Of a stretch of DNA of 5,069 nt, positions 5,030 to 5,069 are shown one piece after another. A program made the position numbers and the translations under genes. The notes below the pieces were generated by a model, which ran no database searches, was not told the DNA's origin, and saw only the letters and a list, made by a program, of their open reading frames with translations. Source of the stretch: Candidatus Bathyarchaeota archaeon (GTDB lineage: Archaea; Thermoproteota; Bathyarchaeia; TCS64); NCBI GenBank assembly GCA_937877765.1, contig CALGBN010000427.1:1-5069 (forward strand), given 5' to 3'. Each line of letters opens with the position of its first letter. Within the stretch, counting starts at the first letter, position 1.

Positions 5030-5069
5030 CTGTCTCTTATACCCATCTGACGCTGCCGACGAATTAGAC
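5030..5069 (+). other. Illumina Nextera adapter plus partial i5 index (sequencing artefact)
   Basis: Bases 5030-5048 match the 19-bp Nextera mosaic-end read-through CTGTCTCTTATACACATCT with one difference (C for A at 5043). Bases 5049-5062 continue exactly with GACGCTGCCGACGA, the i5-side adapter. The last seven bases, ATTAGAC, are where the index begins and fit the start of the reverse complement of the Nextera index CGTCTAAT (S510). This is library sequence, not genome. Confidence 0.96.

Noticed and set aside
1..5069. A new defence, mobile or biosynthetic system
   Set aside because: Every gene belongs to a known family of regulation, electron transfer, phosphate uptake or nucleotide/DNA maintenance. 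I see no integrase, transposase, nuclease pair or conserved unknown cluster.

Overview
The window reads as archaeal DNA, most likely a metagenomic contig. The archaeal signs are a TrmB-family regulator, an Xre-type regulator of the archaeal COG1709 kind, a ferredoxin with the CxxDxxC cluster pattern known from Pyrococcus, TATA-like boxes about 25-40 bp ahead of several genes, AGGTGA-type Shine-Dalgarno sites and TTG starts. I cannot name the phylum. The right end is not biological: bases 5030-5069 match the Illumina Nextera transposase adapter followed by the start of an i5 index, so native DNA stops at about 5029.

Layout. (1) 1-651, plus strand: a TrmB-like regulator lacking its N-terminus. 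It converges on (2) 671-1396, minus strand: a COG1709-type HTH regulator. The 19-bp gap between them holds a perfect 6-bp hairpin. (3) 1441-2079, minus strand: a 2-oxoacid:ferredoxin oxidoreductase beta subunit whose C-terminal part is well kept, but which lacks the N-terminal CPGCG motif and the central GDGD thiamine-diphosphate segment. It looks like a degraded or internally deleted gene. (4) 2134-2310, plus strand: a 58-residue di-cluster ferredoxin, divergent from the beta subunit, with a clear promoter, ribosome binding site and terminator hairpin. (5) 2334-3005 and 3058-4146, minus strand: a PhoU-like DUF47 protein and a Na+/phosphate cotransporter, forming a phosphate uptake module. (6) 4147-4298: an AT-rich spacer with a probable promoter. 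(7) 4299-4871, minus strand: a Maf-type nucleotide pyrophosphatase. (8) 4898-5029, plus strand: the first 44 codons of a methylguanine-DNA methyltransferase-like protein, cut by the adapter.

The genes fall into small functional pairs: phosphate uptake (transporter plus PhoU-like partner), nucleotide-pool and DNA-alkylation repair (Maf and the divergent methyltransferase), and ferredoxin-linked 2-oxoacid metabolism (the defective beta subunit and the ferredoxin). The left 1.8 kb has a strong strand asymmetry: the plus strand is about 60-77% A+C in the lines I counted, whichever way the genes point. This reverses abruptly inside the beta-subunit gene near 1830-1860.

I see no CRISPR array, insertion sequence, tRNA or rRNA, and no convincing new multi-gene system. 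The observations most worth following are the gutted beta subunit, the skew switch inside it, and the sequencing adapter at the end.
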